Below, one piece after another: positions 7,287 to 16,000 of a stretch of DNA of 64,000 nucleotides. Source of the stretch: an uncultured Rhodopila sp. (GTDB lineage: Bacteria > Pseudomonadota > Alphaproteobacteria > Acetobacterales > Acetobacteraceae); the NCBI RefSeq assembly GCF_903915725.1, contig NZ_CAIWTY010000043.1, positions 46,591 to 110,590 on the forward strand. The letters run 5' to 3'. The notes beneath the pieces are model-generated. The model did not search any database. It worked only from the letters and a program-made list of their open reading frames with translations, and was not told the DNA's origin. A program made the translations under genes and the position numbers. Positions within the stretch are counted from its first letter, which is position 1, and every line of letters begins with the position of its first letter.

Positions 7287-8735
7287 ATGCGTGCGATGAC
7301 ACAAGCCTCCGACCCGCCCGTCATCCTGTGGTTCCGCAACGACCTTCGCCTCGCCGACCACGCAGCCCTGCAAGCCGCCACCGAGATCGGCCGCCCGGTC
7401 CTGCCGGTCTTCATTCTCGACGATGCCGCCGCCGGCCCCTGGAAGCTCGGCGGCGCCTCCCGCTGGTGGCTGCATCACAGTCTGGACGCGCTGCGGCAGT
7501 CATTGCAGCAGCGTAGCGCCGATCTGGTGCTGCGCCGAGGCGACAGCGTCACGATCATCGCCGGGCTTGCCGAACAGACCGGGGCATCGGACGTCTTCAC
7601 CGGCGGGTCTGCTGATCCATGGTCGCGGCGGGTAGACCAGGCGGCGGCGGAGGCGCTCGGCCGGGCGGGCGCGAAACTCCACCGCATGCGCAGCACGACG
7701 CTGTTCAACCCGGATTCGATCCGCACCAAATCCGGCGGCGCGTATAGCGTCTACACGCCCTTCGCCAATGCCTGCCTCGCGCTCGGCGGCCCGAAGCCAC
7801 CGTCCCCGGCACCCGAGGCCATAAGCTGCGCGGACTTGCCGGACTCGGACACGCTTCAATCCTGGGACTTGCTGCCCTCCAGGCCGGATTGGGCGCAGGG
7901 CCTGCGCGATACCTGGACCCCGGGAGAAGCCGGCGCCATGGAACGCGCCGAAGCCTTCCTCCAGCACGGCCTCGACGCCTACGCCGCCGCCCGCGATCGT
8001 CCGGCGGACGACGGCACGTCGATGTTGTCGCCGCACCTGCACTTCGGCGAGATCTCGGCGCCGCAGCTTTGGCACCTCGCGCATCGCCGTCCGAACGGCA
8101 AGGGCCGCGAGATTTTCATCCGCGAACTGCTGTGGCGGGAGTTCTGCGCCAACCTGCTATGGCACAACCCCACCCTGCCCGACTCGCCGCTGAAGCGGGA
8201 GTTCGCGGCGATGCCCTGGCGCGACGACAAGCCGGCGCTGAAAGCGTGGCAACGCGGCCTGACCGGCGTGCCGATTGTCGATGCCGGGATGCGGCAGCTC
8301 TGGCAAATCGGCTGGATGCACAACCGCGTGCGGATGATCGTGGCCAGCTTCCTGATCAAACACCTGATGATCCCCTGGCAGGACGGCGAGGCCTGGTTCT
8401 GGGACACGCTGGTGGACGCGGATTTGGCGAGCAACGCCGGGAACTGGCAGTGGGTCGCCGGATGTGGCGCCGATGCGGCGCCGTATTTCCGGATTTTCAA
8501 TCCTGTTCTGCAGGGCCGCAAGTTCGATCCGGAGGGCGACTACGTCCGCCGGTTTGTGCCGGAACTTGCGAACGTCGATTCGCGACATGTTCACGCGCCC
8601 TGGGAAGCCCCCGCGGAGGCCCTGGGCCGCGCGGGCGTGACATTGGGGCGCAGCTATCCCTATCCGATCGTCGATCTGGCGGAAGGCCGGGCACGGGCGC
8701 TCGATGCCTATAGCCAAATCCGCTCCGCTGCCTGA
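7287..8735 (+). CDS. phrB: Deoxyribodipyrimidine photolyase (class I)
   Basis: A 482-residue DNA photolyase. The N-terminal antenna domain opens VILWFRNDLRLADHAAL; the C-terminal FAD domain contains SMLSPHLHFGEISAPQLWHL, GVPIVDAGMRQLWQIGWMHN and NWQWVAGCGADAAPYFRIFN, the last being the FAD/lesion-binding signature. It repairs UV-induced cyclobutane pyrimidine dimers with light. The start may be the second ATG (MTQASD, 7296). It is followed after 6 bp by a GTG-started reading of the phosphoesterase gene. Confidence 0.93.
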   Translation: MRAMTQASDPPVILWFRNDLRLADHAALQAATEIGRPVLPVFILDDAAAGPWKLGGASRWWLHHSLDALRQSLQQRSADLVLRRGDSVTIIAGLAEQTGASDVFTGGSADPWSRRVDQAAAEALGRAGAKLHRMRSTTLFNPDSIRTKSGGAYSVYTPFANACLALGGPKPPSPAPEAISCADLPDSDTLQSWDLLPSRPDWAQGLRDTWTPGEAGAMERAEAFLQHGLDAYAAARDRPADDGTSMLSPHLHFGEISAPQLWHLAHRRPNGKGREIFIRELLWREFCANLLWHNPTLPDSPLKREFAAMPWRDDKPALKAWQRGLTGVPIVDAGMRQLWQIGWMHNRVRMIVASFLIKHLMIPWQDGEAWFWDTLVDADLASNAGNWQWVAGCGADAAPYFRIFNPVLQGRKFDPEGDYVRRFVPELANVDSRHVHAPWEAPAEALGRAGVTLGRSYPYPIVDLAEGRARALDAYSQIRSAA

Positions 8736-8795
8736 CACAAGGTGTCGCGGCCAGTTGCCTGGACACCGGGGGCGTCCTATCTCATTGACACTTCA

Positions 8796-9476
8796 ATGAC
8801 GATGCCCGGAATACCCCACGGTGCGAAGGTCCGCGTTGTCGGCGACGTCCATGGGGACGCCGCCGGTTTTGCGTACGCGGTCGCAACCGACCGATTTATC
8901 GTCCAGCTTGGCGACCTGGTGGACCATGGACCCGACAGCGCCCGCGCGCTGCGCATGATGTTCGAACTGGTCGAGAGCGGCCGCGGCCTTTTCATCCTGG
9001 GAAATCACGATCTCAAGCTCGCCCGTGTGCTCTCCGGCGACCACGTTCGCGCCGATCCCGCCGTGATGGCAACCATCGGCCAGTTGGACGATGCCCTGAA
9101 GCAGCAGGCGATGCGGCTGATCGCCGAGGCCCCGGCGTGGGTTGGGCATGGCTGCTCGCTGTTCGTCCACGGCGGCTTTCACACCGCGATGCTGGAACAG
9201 CCGCCACCGGAGCACGGCCTGCACCGCCCGCAAGGGGTGGTCGCGCGTGCTTTGTACGGGGAGCCGACGGGCCGTATCCAGCCGGACGGCTATCCGGAGC
9301 GAAGCCTGCGGTGGGTGGACCGGATTCCCTCCGGGCTGACGGTGTATTGCGGCCACGACCGCCGCAGCTCGGACGGCCGGCCCTATGTCCGGCATGGGTT
9401 GCTCGGCGGCAAAGCGGTGTTTCTCGATACCGGCGCCGGCAAGGGCGGTCATTTGTCCTGGATCGACCTGCCATAG
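8796..9476 (+). CDS. PP2A-like metallophosphoesterase
   Basis: A calcineurin-like phosphoesterase of about 226 residues with the three metal-binding signatures in order: VVGDVHGD, QLGDLVDHGPDSA and ILGNHDLKL, followed by FVHGGFH and YCGHDRR. This matches the PP1/PP2A-like bacterial phosphatases and the phosphatase part of PnkP; the substrate is unknown. The ATG at 8796 is chosen for proximity to the domain. A GTG at 8742 would add 18 residues and place the gene 6 bp behind the photolyase, so co-transcription is possible. Confidence 0.85.
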   Translation: MTMPGIPHGAKVRVVGDVHGDAAGFAYAVATDRFIVQLGDLVDHGPDSARALRMMFELVESGRGLFILGNHDLKLARVLSGDHVRADPAVMATIGQLDDALKQQAMRLIAEAPAWVGHGCSLFVHGGFHTAMLEQPPPEHGLHRPQGVVARALYGEPTGRIQPDGYPERSLRWVDRIPSGLTVYCGHDRRSSDGRPYVRHGLLGGKAVFLDTGAGKGGHLSWIDLP

Positions 9477-9539
9477 GCGACGCCGGGCAATCACCGCCCG
9501 ATGGGACAGGTCCCGCGCGGCGAGACGGGTGGCCGCCCA

Positions 9540-9640
9540 CCTAATCACATTTTTGTGAATACACATGATCTGAAATATTATAATATCATTATTATCTCAG
9601 TATTTCTACATGGGCTAAAGCTGCTCCCTGCCTGAAGGAC
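9540..9640. promoter_or_regulatory. AT-rich upstream segment of the sulfotransferase gene
   Basis: This is the only strongly AT-rich stretch in this part of the window. It holds the 12-base palindrome ATATTATAATAT (near 9576) followed by ATTATTATC and is bounded by normal high-GC DNA. It probably contains the promoter of the sulfotransferase gene and may be a binding site for an AT-preferring or dimeric regulator. No specific regulator box is recognised. Confidence 0.4.
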
Positions 9641-9645
9641 TTTCG

Positions 9646-10518
9646 ATGAGCCACACACTGGAATCGCAGTCGCAGTCATCTCAAAAGATCGCACTTTTGA
9701 TCATGGGGGTCGGCCGCTCCGGCACCTCCGACCTGACCCGGGTTCTGAACATGCTCGGGGCCGCGGTTCCGCAGGAGGTCACGCCGGCCGACTGCGACAA
9801 CGAGCGCGGCTACTGGGAACCTCTTAGACTGGTTGAACTCAACGAAGACATTCTCAGGCTGAACGGGCGTGACCAGTACGACAGCAGGCCGTTTCCGGTG
9901 GAATGGTTCGACAGCGCGGAAGCGGCGGCGTACGTTGAGCGTGCCGCCGCGCTGGTCGCCAACGAATACCGGGATGCGCCGCTGATCGCGATCAAGGACC
10001 CGCGGCTTTGTCGGCTGGCCCCGTTATATCTGGCGGCGCTCAACCGTCTGGGCTACCAGCCCCGCGTCGTCATGCCGATACGTCACCCGAGCGAGATGAT
10101 GGAGTCGCTGCAGCGGCGAAGCGGCATCGAGTCGCGATACGGGGAACGCATCTGGATCCGCAACATGCTCGAGGCCGAAGGCTGGACACGCCGGTATCCC
10201 CGGGTGTGGGTCGGCTACAACGAGTTGCTGGAGGATTGGCAAAGCCTGCAGGCCAGGATCGCCGTCGCGCTCGATCTGACCTGGCCGAACACCGCGGAGT
10301 CGGTGGCGCGGGACGTCGAAGCCTTCCTCGATCCGGCGCTGCACCGCTTCGATCCGATCAGCGGCGTGGCAACCGAGCCTGCCGGTCCATTGGCGATCCG
10401 CCTGTGGCAGATCCTGCAGGCCGGGCCGATCGGCGATGAAACCGCGCTGCGTCGGGACTTTGATCGAATCCGCCAAATCACCAACAGCGTCTATCTCGAA
10501 AGCGCGGCGGCCGCTTAG
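9646..10518 (+). CDS. Sulfotransferase family protein
   Basis: A 290-residue protein with the PAPS-binding 5'-phosphosulfate loop LLIMGVGRSGTSDLTRVL (residues about 16-33) and a 3'-phosphate binding segment VMPIRHPSEMMESLQRR. The central IKDPRLCRLAPLYL is typical of bacterial cytosolic sulfotransferases acting on saccharides or peptides. The acceptor is unknown. It stands alone, with an AT-rich leader and a MITE-like element directly behind it. Confidence 0.85.
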   Translation: MSHTLESQSQSSQKIALLIMGVGRSGTSDLTRVLNMLGAAVPQEVTPADCDNERGYWEPLRLVELNEDILRLNGRDQYDSRPFPVEWFDSAEAAAYVERAAALVANEYRDAPLIAIKDPRLCRLAPLYLAALNRLGYQPRVVMPIRHPSEMMESLQRRSGIESRYGERIWIRNMLEAEGWTRRYPRVWVGYNELLEDWQSLQARIAVALDLTWPNTAESVARDVEAFLDPALHRFDPISGVATEPAGPLAIRLWQILQAGPIGDETALRRDFDRIRQITNSVYLESAAAA

Positions 10519-10534
10519 GTTCGCCGGCCAGCCC

Positions 10535-10695
10535 TTAGGTGACGCCCAAGAATTGCCGCTTCAGCCCATCGTCATGGCCCGGCTCGTCCGGGCCACCTAT
10601 AACCGCACCTTGCCGCGACAGGTGGCCCGGACAGGCCGGGCCATGACGGAGTAAAGTCAGCCGACCGATTCGCTTATTCTTGAGCGTCGCCTTAA
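10535..10695. mobile_element. MITE-like element with terminal inverted repeats
   Basis: About 160 bp with terminal inverted repeats (left TTAGGTGACGCCCAAGAAT, right ATTCTTGAGCGTCGCCTTAA) and an inner inverted repeat GTCATGGCCCGGCTCGTCCG / its complement at 10570-10648. It has no coding capacity. The right half recurs at 57188-57247 and an inner fragment at 20481-20519. The structure is that of a non-autonomous transposon remnant; the mobilising transposase is not in this window. Confidence 0.75.
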
Positions 10696-10768
10696 CGGGG
10701 GCGGCCATCTTGTGCCCGCGCGGTCTCGCTGGTCCTATAGGCGGCCGCGATCACCGGGAGATAACGGG

Positions 10769-11740
10769 ATGAAGCCGAGGCTGGTGCTGGCCTGTTTGAC
10801 CACAACCGCCGTCATTGCACGCGCACGCGCCGAGTTCGATGCGATCGTCCTCCCCGGCCCCGGCGACATGACGGTGGCGGAGGTCACCGAGGCCGCCGTC
10901 CGTCATCGTGCCGAGGCCATCCTGTTCACCAACACCCTGCCGCTATCCGCCGCCGCCATCGCCGGGCTGCCGGACTCGGTCCGCGTCGGCGCGACGATCA
11001 GCGTCGGCCACGACCATATCGACGTCGCAGCGGCCCGGGCGCGCGGCATCGCCGTGACCAATACGCCGGGCGTCCTGGACGACTGCACCGCTGATCATGC
11101 GATGATGCTGCTGCTCGCGGCCGCTCGGCGCGGCATCGAGTATGATCGGATCATGCGCCGGGGCTGGCGCTACCGCATCGGCCAGGGCGATCTGCTCGGC
11201 GTGCGCGTCAGCGGCAAGCGCGTCGGCATCCTCGGGATGGGCCGCATCGGCCAGGCCTTCGCCCGGCGCGCCCGCGGCTTCGACATGACCGTGCTGTATC
11301 ACGGCCGCACCCGGCTGCCGCCGGAGCAGGAACGCGGCGCCAGCTATTTCCCGGACTTTCATGCCATGCTGCCGCAGTGCGACTTCCTCTCCGTTCACGC
11401 CCCGGGCGGTGCCGCAACCGACCGGATGATCGACGCCCGCGCCCTGTCGCTGCTTCCGGACGGCGCGGTTCTGGTGAACGTCGCACGCGGATCATTGATC
11501 GATGAGGATGCGCTGTTCGACGCGCTGACATCCGGCAAACTGTTCGCCGCCGGGCTGGACGTGTTCCGGGACGAACCGGCGTTCGACCTGCGCTTCGCCG
11601 CGTTGGACAATGTGGTCTTATCGCCGCATGTCGGCAGCGCGTCGCGTGAGACTCGCGACGCGATGGGGTTCCGCGCGTTGGACAACATTGCCGCCGTATT
11701 GTCCGGGCAACCCGCCATCGACCCGCTATGGAGTATGTGA
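10769..11740 (+). CDS. D-2-hydroxyacid dehydrogenase (first of tandem pair)
   Basis: A 323-residue NAD-dependent D-isomer-specific 2-hydroxyacid dehydrogenase (GyaR/HprA group). It has the Rossmann motif VGILGMGRIGQAFARRARGF and the catalytic Arg in VNVARGSLIDEDAL, with the Glu in DVFRDEP and the His in LSPHVGSAS. These enzymes reduce 2-oxoacids such as glyoxylate or hydroxypyruvate. GGGAG precedes the ATG at 10769. The next gene is a paralogue starting 2 bp after this stop, so the two form an operon. Confidence 0.9.
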   Translation: MKPRLVLACLTTTAVIARARAEFDAIVLPGPGDMTVAEVTEAAVRHRAEAILFTNTLPLSAAAIAGLPDSVRVGATISVGHDHIDVAAARARGIAVTNTPGVLDDCTADHAMMLLLAAARRGIEYDRIMRRGWRYRIGQGDLLGVRVSGKRVGILGMGRIGQAFARRARGFDMTVLYHGRTRLPPEQERGASYFPDFHAMLPQCDFLSVHAPGGAATDRMIDARALSLLPDGAVLVNVARGSLIDEDALFDALTSGKLFAAGLDVFRDEPAFDLRFAALDNVVLSPHVGSASRETRDAMGFRALDNIAAVLSGQPAIDPLWSM

Positions 11741-11742
11741 AC

Positions 11743-12699
11743 ATGACGAAACCGGTGCTGTTCGTGACCCGGCGCCTGCCGGCCTCGATCGAGGCTCTGG
11801 CGGCGCGGGATTTCGATGCGCGGCTGACGCCATCGGACGTCGCGATCCCGGACCTTCTGGCGCGGGCGGCCGGAGCCGATGCCATCCTCTGCTGCCCCGG
11901 CGACGTGCTGGACGATGAGGTCATCGCCGCCCTGCCCGAGACGGTGAAGGTCATCGGCACCTTCAGTGTCGGCTATGACCACATCAACATGGATGCGGCG
12001 CGGGCGCGCGGAATCAAGGTCTGCAACACGCCGGACGTGCTGAGCGTGGCCACCGCCGAATGCGCCATGCTGCTGATCCTGGCGGCGGCGCGGCGGGCCG
12101 GTGAGGGCGAGCGGCTGCTGCGGTCCGGCGGATGGCAGGGCTGGGCGCCGACGCAGTTGCTCGGGACGCAGGTGTCCGGGCGGCGGCTCGGCATTTTCGG
12201 CATGGGCCGCATCGGCCGCGAAATCGCCCGCATGGCGCGGGGCTTCGGCATGGAGGTCCACTACCGCGATCAGGCCCGCCTGCCGCGGGACCTCGAGCAA
12301 GGGGCGTTCTATCACGACAACGACGACAGCTTCCTGCCGGTATGCGAGGTGCTGTCGCTGAACGCGCCCGGCGGCGAGGCGACGCGGCACTGGCTCAACA
12401 TCGACCGGATCGCCAGGCTGCCGCAGGGTGCTATCGTGGTGAATGCCGCGCGCGGTTCGTTGATTGACGACACGGCGCTGATTGCCGCATTGCGCATCGG
12501 GCATGTCGCGGCGGCCGGACTGGATGTCTACAACGGCGAACCGAGCGTCGATCCCGGCTACCTGTCGCTGGAGAATGTCTTTCTGCTGCCGCATCTGGGC
12601 AGTGCCACGATCGAAACCCGCGAAGCCATGGGCCGCGTCGTGCTGTCGGGCATGGCGGCGATCCTGGCGGGTCAGGCTCCGGCGAATAGTGTCGGGTAA
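11743..12699 (+). CDS. D-2-hydroxyacid dehydrogenase (second of tandem pair)
   Basis: A 318-residue paralogue of the preceding enzyme with the same layout: LGIFGMGRIGREIARMARGF (NAD-binding), VVNAARGSLIDDTAL (catalytic Arg), DVYNGEPSVD (Glu) and LLPHLGSAT (His). The start at MTKPVLF (11743) is supported by GGAG at 11730-11733; an earlier ATG at 11728 would overlap the first gene. The pair probably arose by duplication and may have split specificity, for example glyoxylate against hydroxypyruvate or 2-ketogluconate. The substrate is not deducible from sequence. Confidence 0.9.
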   Translation: MTKPVLFVTRRLPASIEALAARDFDARLTPSDVAIPDLLARAAGADAILCCPGDVLDDEVIAALPETVKVIGTFSVGYDHINMDAARARGIKVCNTPDVLSVATAECAMLLILAAARRAGEGERLLRSGGWQGWAPTQLLGTQVSGRRLGIFGMGRIGREIARMARGFGMEVHYRDQARLPRDLEQGAFYHDNDDSFLPVCEVLSLNAPGGEATRHWLNIDRIARLPQGAIVVNAARGSLIDDTALIAALRIGHVAAAGLDVYNGEPSVDPGYLSLENVFLLPHLGSATIETREAMGRVVLSGMAAILAGQAPANSVG

Positions 12700-12771
12700 A
12701 ATCGACGGAATGCTTGCGGCGAACCGCCGCTCCGGTTAATCGGACTTTAACCGGAAGGACCATTCACAGTA

Positions 12772-13914
12772 GTGGCACTGCTTAACCAGGAGATGGCGGC
12801 GGCGGGGCGGAGCGATACATCCGGACTGCTGCGCTTGGCCATGGCGATCCTGGCCGGGATAGCGCTTTTCCTTGCCATCGACCGCACGGTATTCGGTAGT
12901 GCGCTTTACTTCCGGTGGGTGGCTCCGACATCCGGACTGGGCTCTATGGCGCAGGCCCTGGAGCGGGTTGCGGTCGGCCCGCAGGATCGTTCGGCGATCG
13001 TGGTCATGGGCGATTCGCGTGTTGGCGAAGGATTTTCGGCGGAACTGGCGACCCTGGAAGCCCGCCGGCTCGGGTCCGCCACCAACTTCGTCAACGCAGC
13101 GGTGGCGGGATCGCCGCCGCGGGTATGGTATTACATGCTGCGCCGGGTTTTTGCCGACGGCCGGAAGGTGGCCGGGGTCGCCATCATGCTGACGTCCTAC
13201 CACGACAACGATCCGGAAAACACGGCCGATTGGCGGCCGGATATCGTGTTCGTGCATCCGCTGCTGTCGCCCGGTGACATCGTCGACTTTCCGGAATCCT
13301 TCGTCTCCGCCCCGGCACGCATCGAAGCGGTCGAGGCGATTGCGTTCCGGGGCTGGTTCTACAAGAACGATGTGCAGGATTTCCTGCGTGCCCCGGAGCG
13401 GCGCATCCGCGACGTGCTTGCCTGGCGGGCGTATGGTCCCGCCTGGATTGCGGCGTATCCGGGCCGGGATACCTCCCTGGCGGGTCTGACATGGGACCTT
13501 CAGACCGGTCAACTGAGCATGCCGCCGGGGCGGAACGTGCCGGCTGACGCCTCGATCGCACCCTACATGGCGGGTCTCCGGCAGTTTGGCGGGCGGCCTC
13601 CCGACAATCAGGTTGCGGTTGCCTACCGGCAGGAATGGCTTGGGGGAATCGCCGAACTGTGCCGGCAGGCGGGGGCGACGCTGTATGTGTTTCGGATCCC
13701 GCGCGGACCGCTGCACGCCTTGGCCGATGCGGACGACGAGCCGACGGGGGTGGTGGCGGAACTCGCGCGCGCCGGGCGGATCGTCTTGCTGCCGGCGGCG
13801 ACCTTCGACGACCTGGAGCGGCCGGAGTTTTTCTTCGACGCGCTGCACATGAACCGTGCCGGGCGATCCCTCTTTTCGGCCGGAATCGCAAAAGCGATAC
13901 GATCGGCCGGATAA
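12772..13914 (+). CDS. Membrane-anchored SGNH/AlgX-like O-acetylation partner
   Basis: A 380-residue protein with one N-terminal TM helix (LAMAILAGIALFLAID) and an extracytoplasmic SGNH-hydrolase-like domain: the Ser block VVMGDSRVGEGFSAELA and the C-terminal Asp-x-x-His block FFFDALHMNRAGR. Such proteins sit next to MBOAT acyltransferases and transfer acetyl groups to exported polysaccharides. The start is a GTG with GGAAGGACC upstream. The MBOAT gene follows after 14 bp, which strongly supports this pairing. Confidence 0.82.
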   Translation: MALLNQEMAAAGRSDTSGLLRLAMAILAGIALFLAIDRTVFGSALYFRWVAPTSGLGSMAQALERVAVGPQDRSAIVVMGDSRVGEGFSAELATLEARRLGSATNFVNAAVAGSPPRVWYYMLRRVFADGRKVAGVAIMLTSYHDNDPENTADWRPDIVFVHPLLSPGDIVDFPESFVSAPARIEAVEAIAFRGWFYKNDVQDFLRAPERRIRDVLAWRAYGPAWIAAYPGRDTSLAGLTWDLQTGQLSMPPGRNVPADASIAPYMAGLRQFGGRPPDNQVAVAYRQEWLGGIAELCRQAGATLYVFRIPRGPLHALADADDEPTGVVAELARAGRIVLLPAATFDDLERPEFFFDALHMNRAGRSLFSAGIAKAIRSAG

Positions 13915-13928
13915 GCCTGGCCGCCGTC

Positions 13929-15335
13929 ATGCTGTTCAACTCGTTTGCATTCTGGATATTTTTTGCCGCTGTCATGACAGCTGTCTATAGCCTGCCGGCG
14001 AGATGGACGCAGGCGGTTCTGGCGGTGGCGAGTTTCGGGTTTTACGGGCTATGGAATCCGTCGCTGATGCTGCTGCTCGGCGCCTGTGTCGTCTGCAACT
14101 TCGGCACCGGACTTGCCATCGGCAACTGGCGCGGATGGCGGCAGCGGGCCGTGCTGACATTGGCCGTCGTCGCCAATCTCGGCGTGCTCGGCTTTTTCAA
14201 GTATTACGGGTTTGTTTTGGGCACGGTGACCAACCTGCTTCACCTGCAGGTGGATGCCTGGGCGTTGAGCATCGTTCTGCCGGTCGCTGTTTCGTTTTAC
14301 ACGTTCGAGGCGATTTCCTACAATGTGGACGTCTTCCGGGGCGCGGTGCGAGCACGGCATGATCTTCTCGGCTTCGCGCTGTTCATCTCGTTCTTTCCGC
14401 ATCTTGTTGCGGGGCCGATTATCCGGCCGGCGCATTTTTTTCCGCAGTTGGAAGCGCGGCGGGCGCTGTCGGGCGAGGCGTTGGCGTGGGGCATGGTGCA
14501 GATCGTCAAAGGCCTGATCAAGAAGACCGTGTTCGCCGACAATTTCGCCGTCATCGCCAACGGCTATTTCGACGGGTCCATCGGCCATGGCGGAGCGGCG
14601 GCCGCCTGGGTTGGCACGCTGGCGTTCTCGATGCAGATATACTTCGATTTCGCCGGCTATACCGATATCGCGCGCGGTTGCGCCCGGTTGCTGGGCTACG
14701 AGTTTCCGCCGAACTTCGAGCGCCCGTATCTGGCGCGGGACATCGCCGAATTCTGGCGCCGCTGGCATATTTCGCTTTCGACCTGGCTGCGCGACTATCT
14801 GTACATTCCTCTCGGCGGCAATCGCCGAGGCGATGTGCGGACCTATGTAAACCTGCTGATCACCATGGGGCTTGGCGGGATCTGGCACGGCGCGAGCTGG
14901 AATTTCGCGGTGTGGGGACTCTACCATGGCGTCTTGCTGGCGCTGCACCGGCTGTGGCGGCGGATGCGCGGGGATGCGGCGTCGGGATGGGCTGGCCGGG
15001 CGGCTTCGGCCTGCCTGACGTTTATCCTGGTGACCTTGGGTTGGGTGATGTTCCGTGCGCCGGATTTTGCCACCACGTGGCGTGTGTTCGGGGACCTGTT
15101 CGGCGGCGGCTGGGACGTCACGGCCGCAACACCGGCAAACTTCCTGGTGCTGCTTGCGGCTTCCGGGCTTTGGCTGTTGGCGGATCGCCGCCGCCGGTTA
15201 CAGTACTGGTTGAGCGACACCAGGGGCATGCTCGGCGTGATGAAGGTTTCGTCCGCGCTGGCGCTGGCTTTGCTGGTGCTCGAGTTGTTCTCGCGCACGG
15301 ATATTGCCGTGCCGTTCATTTATTTCCGGTTTTGA
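13929..15335 (+). CDS. MBOAT family O-acyltransferase (AlgI-like)
   Basis: A 468-residue polytopic protein of the AlgI/DltB group. It has FKYYGF, PVAVSFYTFEAISYNVDVFRG, HLVAGPIIRP, FDFAGYTDIARG, EFWRRWHISLSTWLRDYLYIPLGG and GGIWHGASWNF, where the last His is the catalytic histidine. It moves acyl groups across the inner membrane to the SGNH partner encoded just upstream, for O-acetylation of an exopolysaccharide or cell-surface glycan. Start at 13929 (MLFNSFAFWIFF); the frame is open upstream, but that region is inside the SGNH gene. Confidence 0.92.
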   Translation: MLFNSFAFWIFFAAVMTAVYSLPARWTQAVLAVASFGFYGLWNPSLMLLLGACVVCNFGTGLAIGNWRGWRQRAVLTLAVVANLGVLGFFKYYGFVLGTVTNLLHLQVDAWALSIVLPVAVSFYTFEAISYNVDVFRGAVRARHDLLGFALFISFFPHLVAGPIIRPAHFFPQLEARRALSGEALAWGMVQIVKGLIKKTVFADNFAVIANGYFDGSIGHGGAAAAWVGTLAFSMQIYFDFAGYTDIARGCARLLGYEFPPNFERPYLARDIAEFWRRWHISLSTWLRDYLYIPLGGNRRGDVRTYVNLLITMGLGGIWHGASWNFAVWGLYHGVLLALHRLWRRMRGDAASGWAGRAASACLTFILVTLGWVMFRAPDFATTWRVFGDLFGGGWDVTAATPANFLVLLAASGLWLLADRRRRLQYWLSDTRGMLGVMKVSSALALALLVLELFSRTDIAVPFIYFRF

Positions 15336-15397
15336 GGGGCAGCGAGTGCGCGGTTGCCGGATCGCCATCGCTCGAGGTGCCTTGAACGCGCCGTCGT

Positions 15398-15823
15398 TTA
15401 CTGCTTGCCCGTCTGTTCCAAATAAAATCGCGTAAGATACTCAGTCCGTTGCTTCAGGATGCCGATGAGGCAGGCCGGGTATTGAACTGAAGTACCGAGT
15501 GATCCAAATCCTTTATAATAGTATAAACAAGCCGATTCCTTGAAGGCATTCCATTTGCGTTGCTCATCGAGCAGCGCCCTATACGCATCGTCGCTCTCGG
15601 ATTTCAGGCTTTCAGCCAAACGCCGCCAGGCATCGTTGAGCAGCCGATCCTGCCGTGCGATTTCGGCTGCGCCGCATTCTCGATAGGCCATGCTGTTTTG
15701 AGCGCTGGCCATACAGACGTCATACGGCGACTGCGGTTCCCCGGCACAGGCGCCGATCGGCGGTATCGCCATGATCATAAGGGCCATGGCGCCGGTTTTC
15801 CATGTCGCGTTGAATGCATACAT
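15398..15823 (-). CDS. LprI/DUF1311-like secreted protein
   Basis: A 141-residue protein with a signal peptide (MALMIMAIPPIGACAG, possibly a lipobox at Cys) and a DUF1311/lysozyme-inhibitor LprI-type domain: YDVCMASAQNSMAYRECGAAE, LLNDAWRRLAESL, LLDEQRKWNAFKESACLYY and YPACLIGILKQRTEYL. The paired cysteines are typical of the family. Some members inhibit lysozyme; most have no known role. Start at 15823 chosen because a signal peptide follows; the longer reading crosses into the rcnR promoter region. Confidence 0.8.
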   Translation of the reverse strand: MYAFNATWKTGAMALMIMAIPPIGACAGEPQSPYDVCMASAQNSMAYRECGAAEIARQDRLLNDAWRRLAESLKSESDDAYRALLDEQRKWNAFKESACLYYYKGFGSLGTSVQYPACLIGILKQRTEYLTRFYLEQTGKQ

Positions 15824-15986
15824 CGCTCCGCCCGCTATACTGTTTCGCACCCAAAGCTTGCGCTGCAGGAAAACGGATCTTTCCATGTTGGTTCTGCTCG
15901 GCTGACGTGCGATATCGCCATCTTGCCGCGCGGCATCAAAGGCGGTGTCGGGAAAATGGTCACTTGCCGCCCGGGAACGAAATAGC

Positions 15987-15998
15987 ATACCCCCCTAT
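15987..15998. promoter_or_regulatory. RcnR/FrmR-type operator (ATA-C6-TAT)
   Basis: The sequence ATACCCCCCTAT is a G/C tract of six flanked by the inverted triplets ATA and TAT, the classic recognition pattern of the CsoR/RcnR/FrmR family. It ends only two bases before the ATG of the RcnR-like gene, leaving no space for a ribosome binding site. This suggests autoregulation and possibly a leaderless transcript. Confidence 0.7.
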
Positions 15999-16000
15999 CC

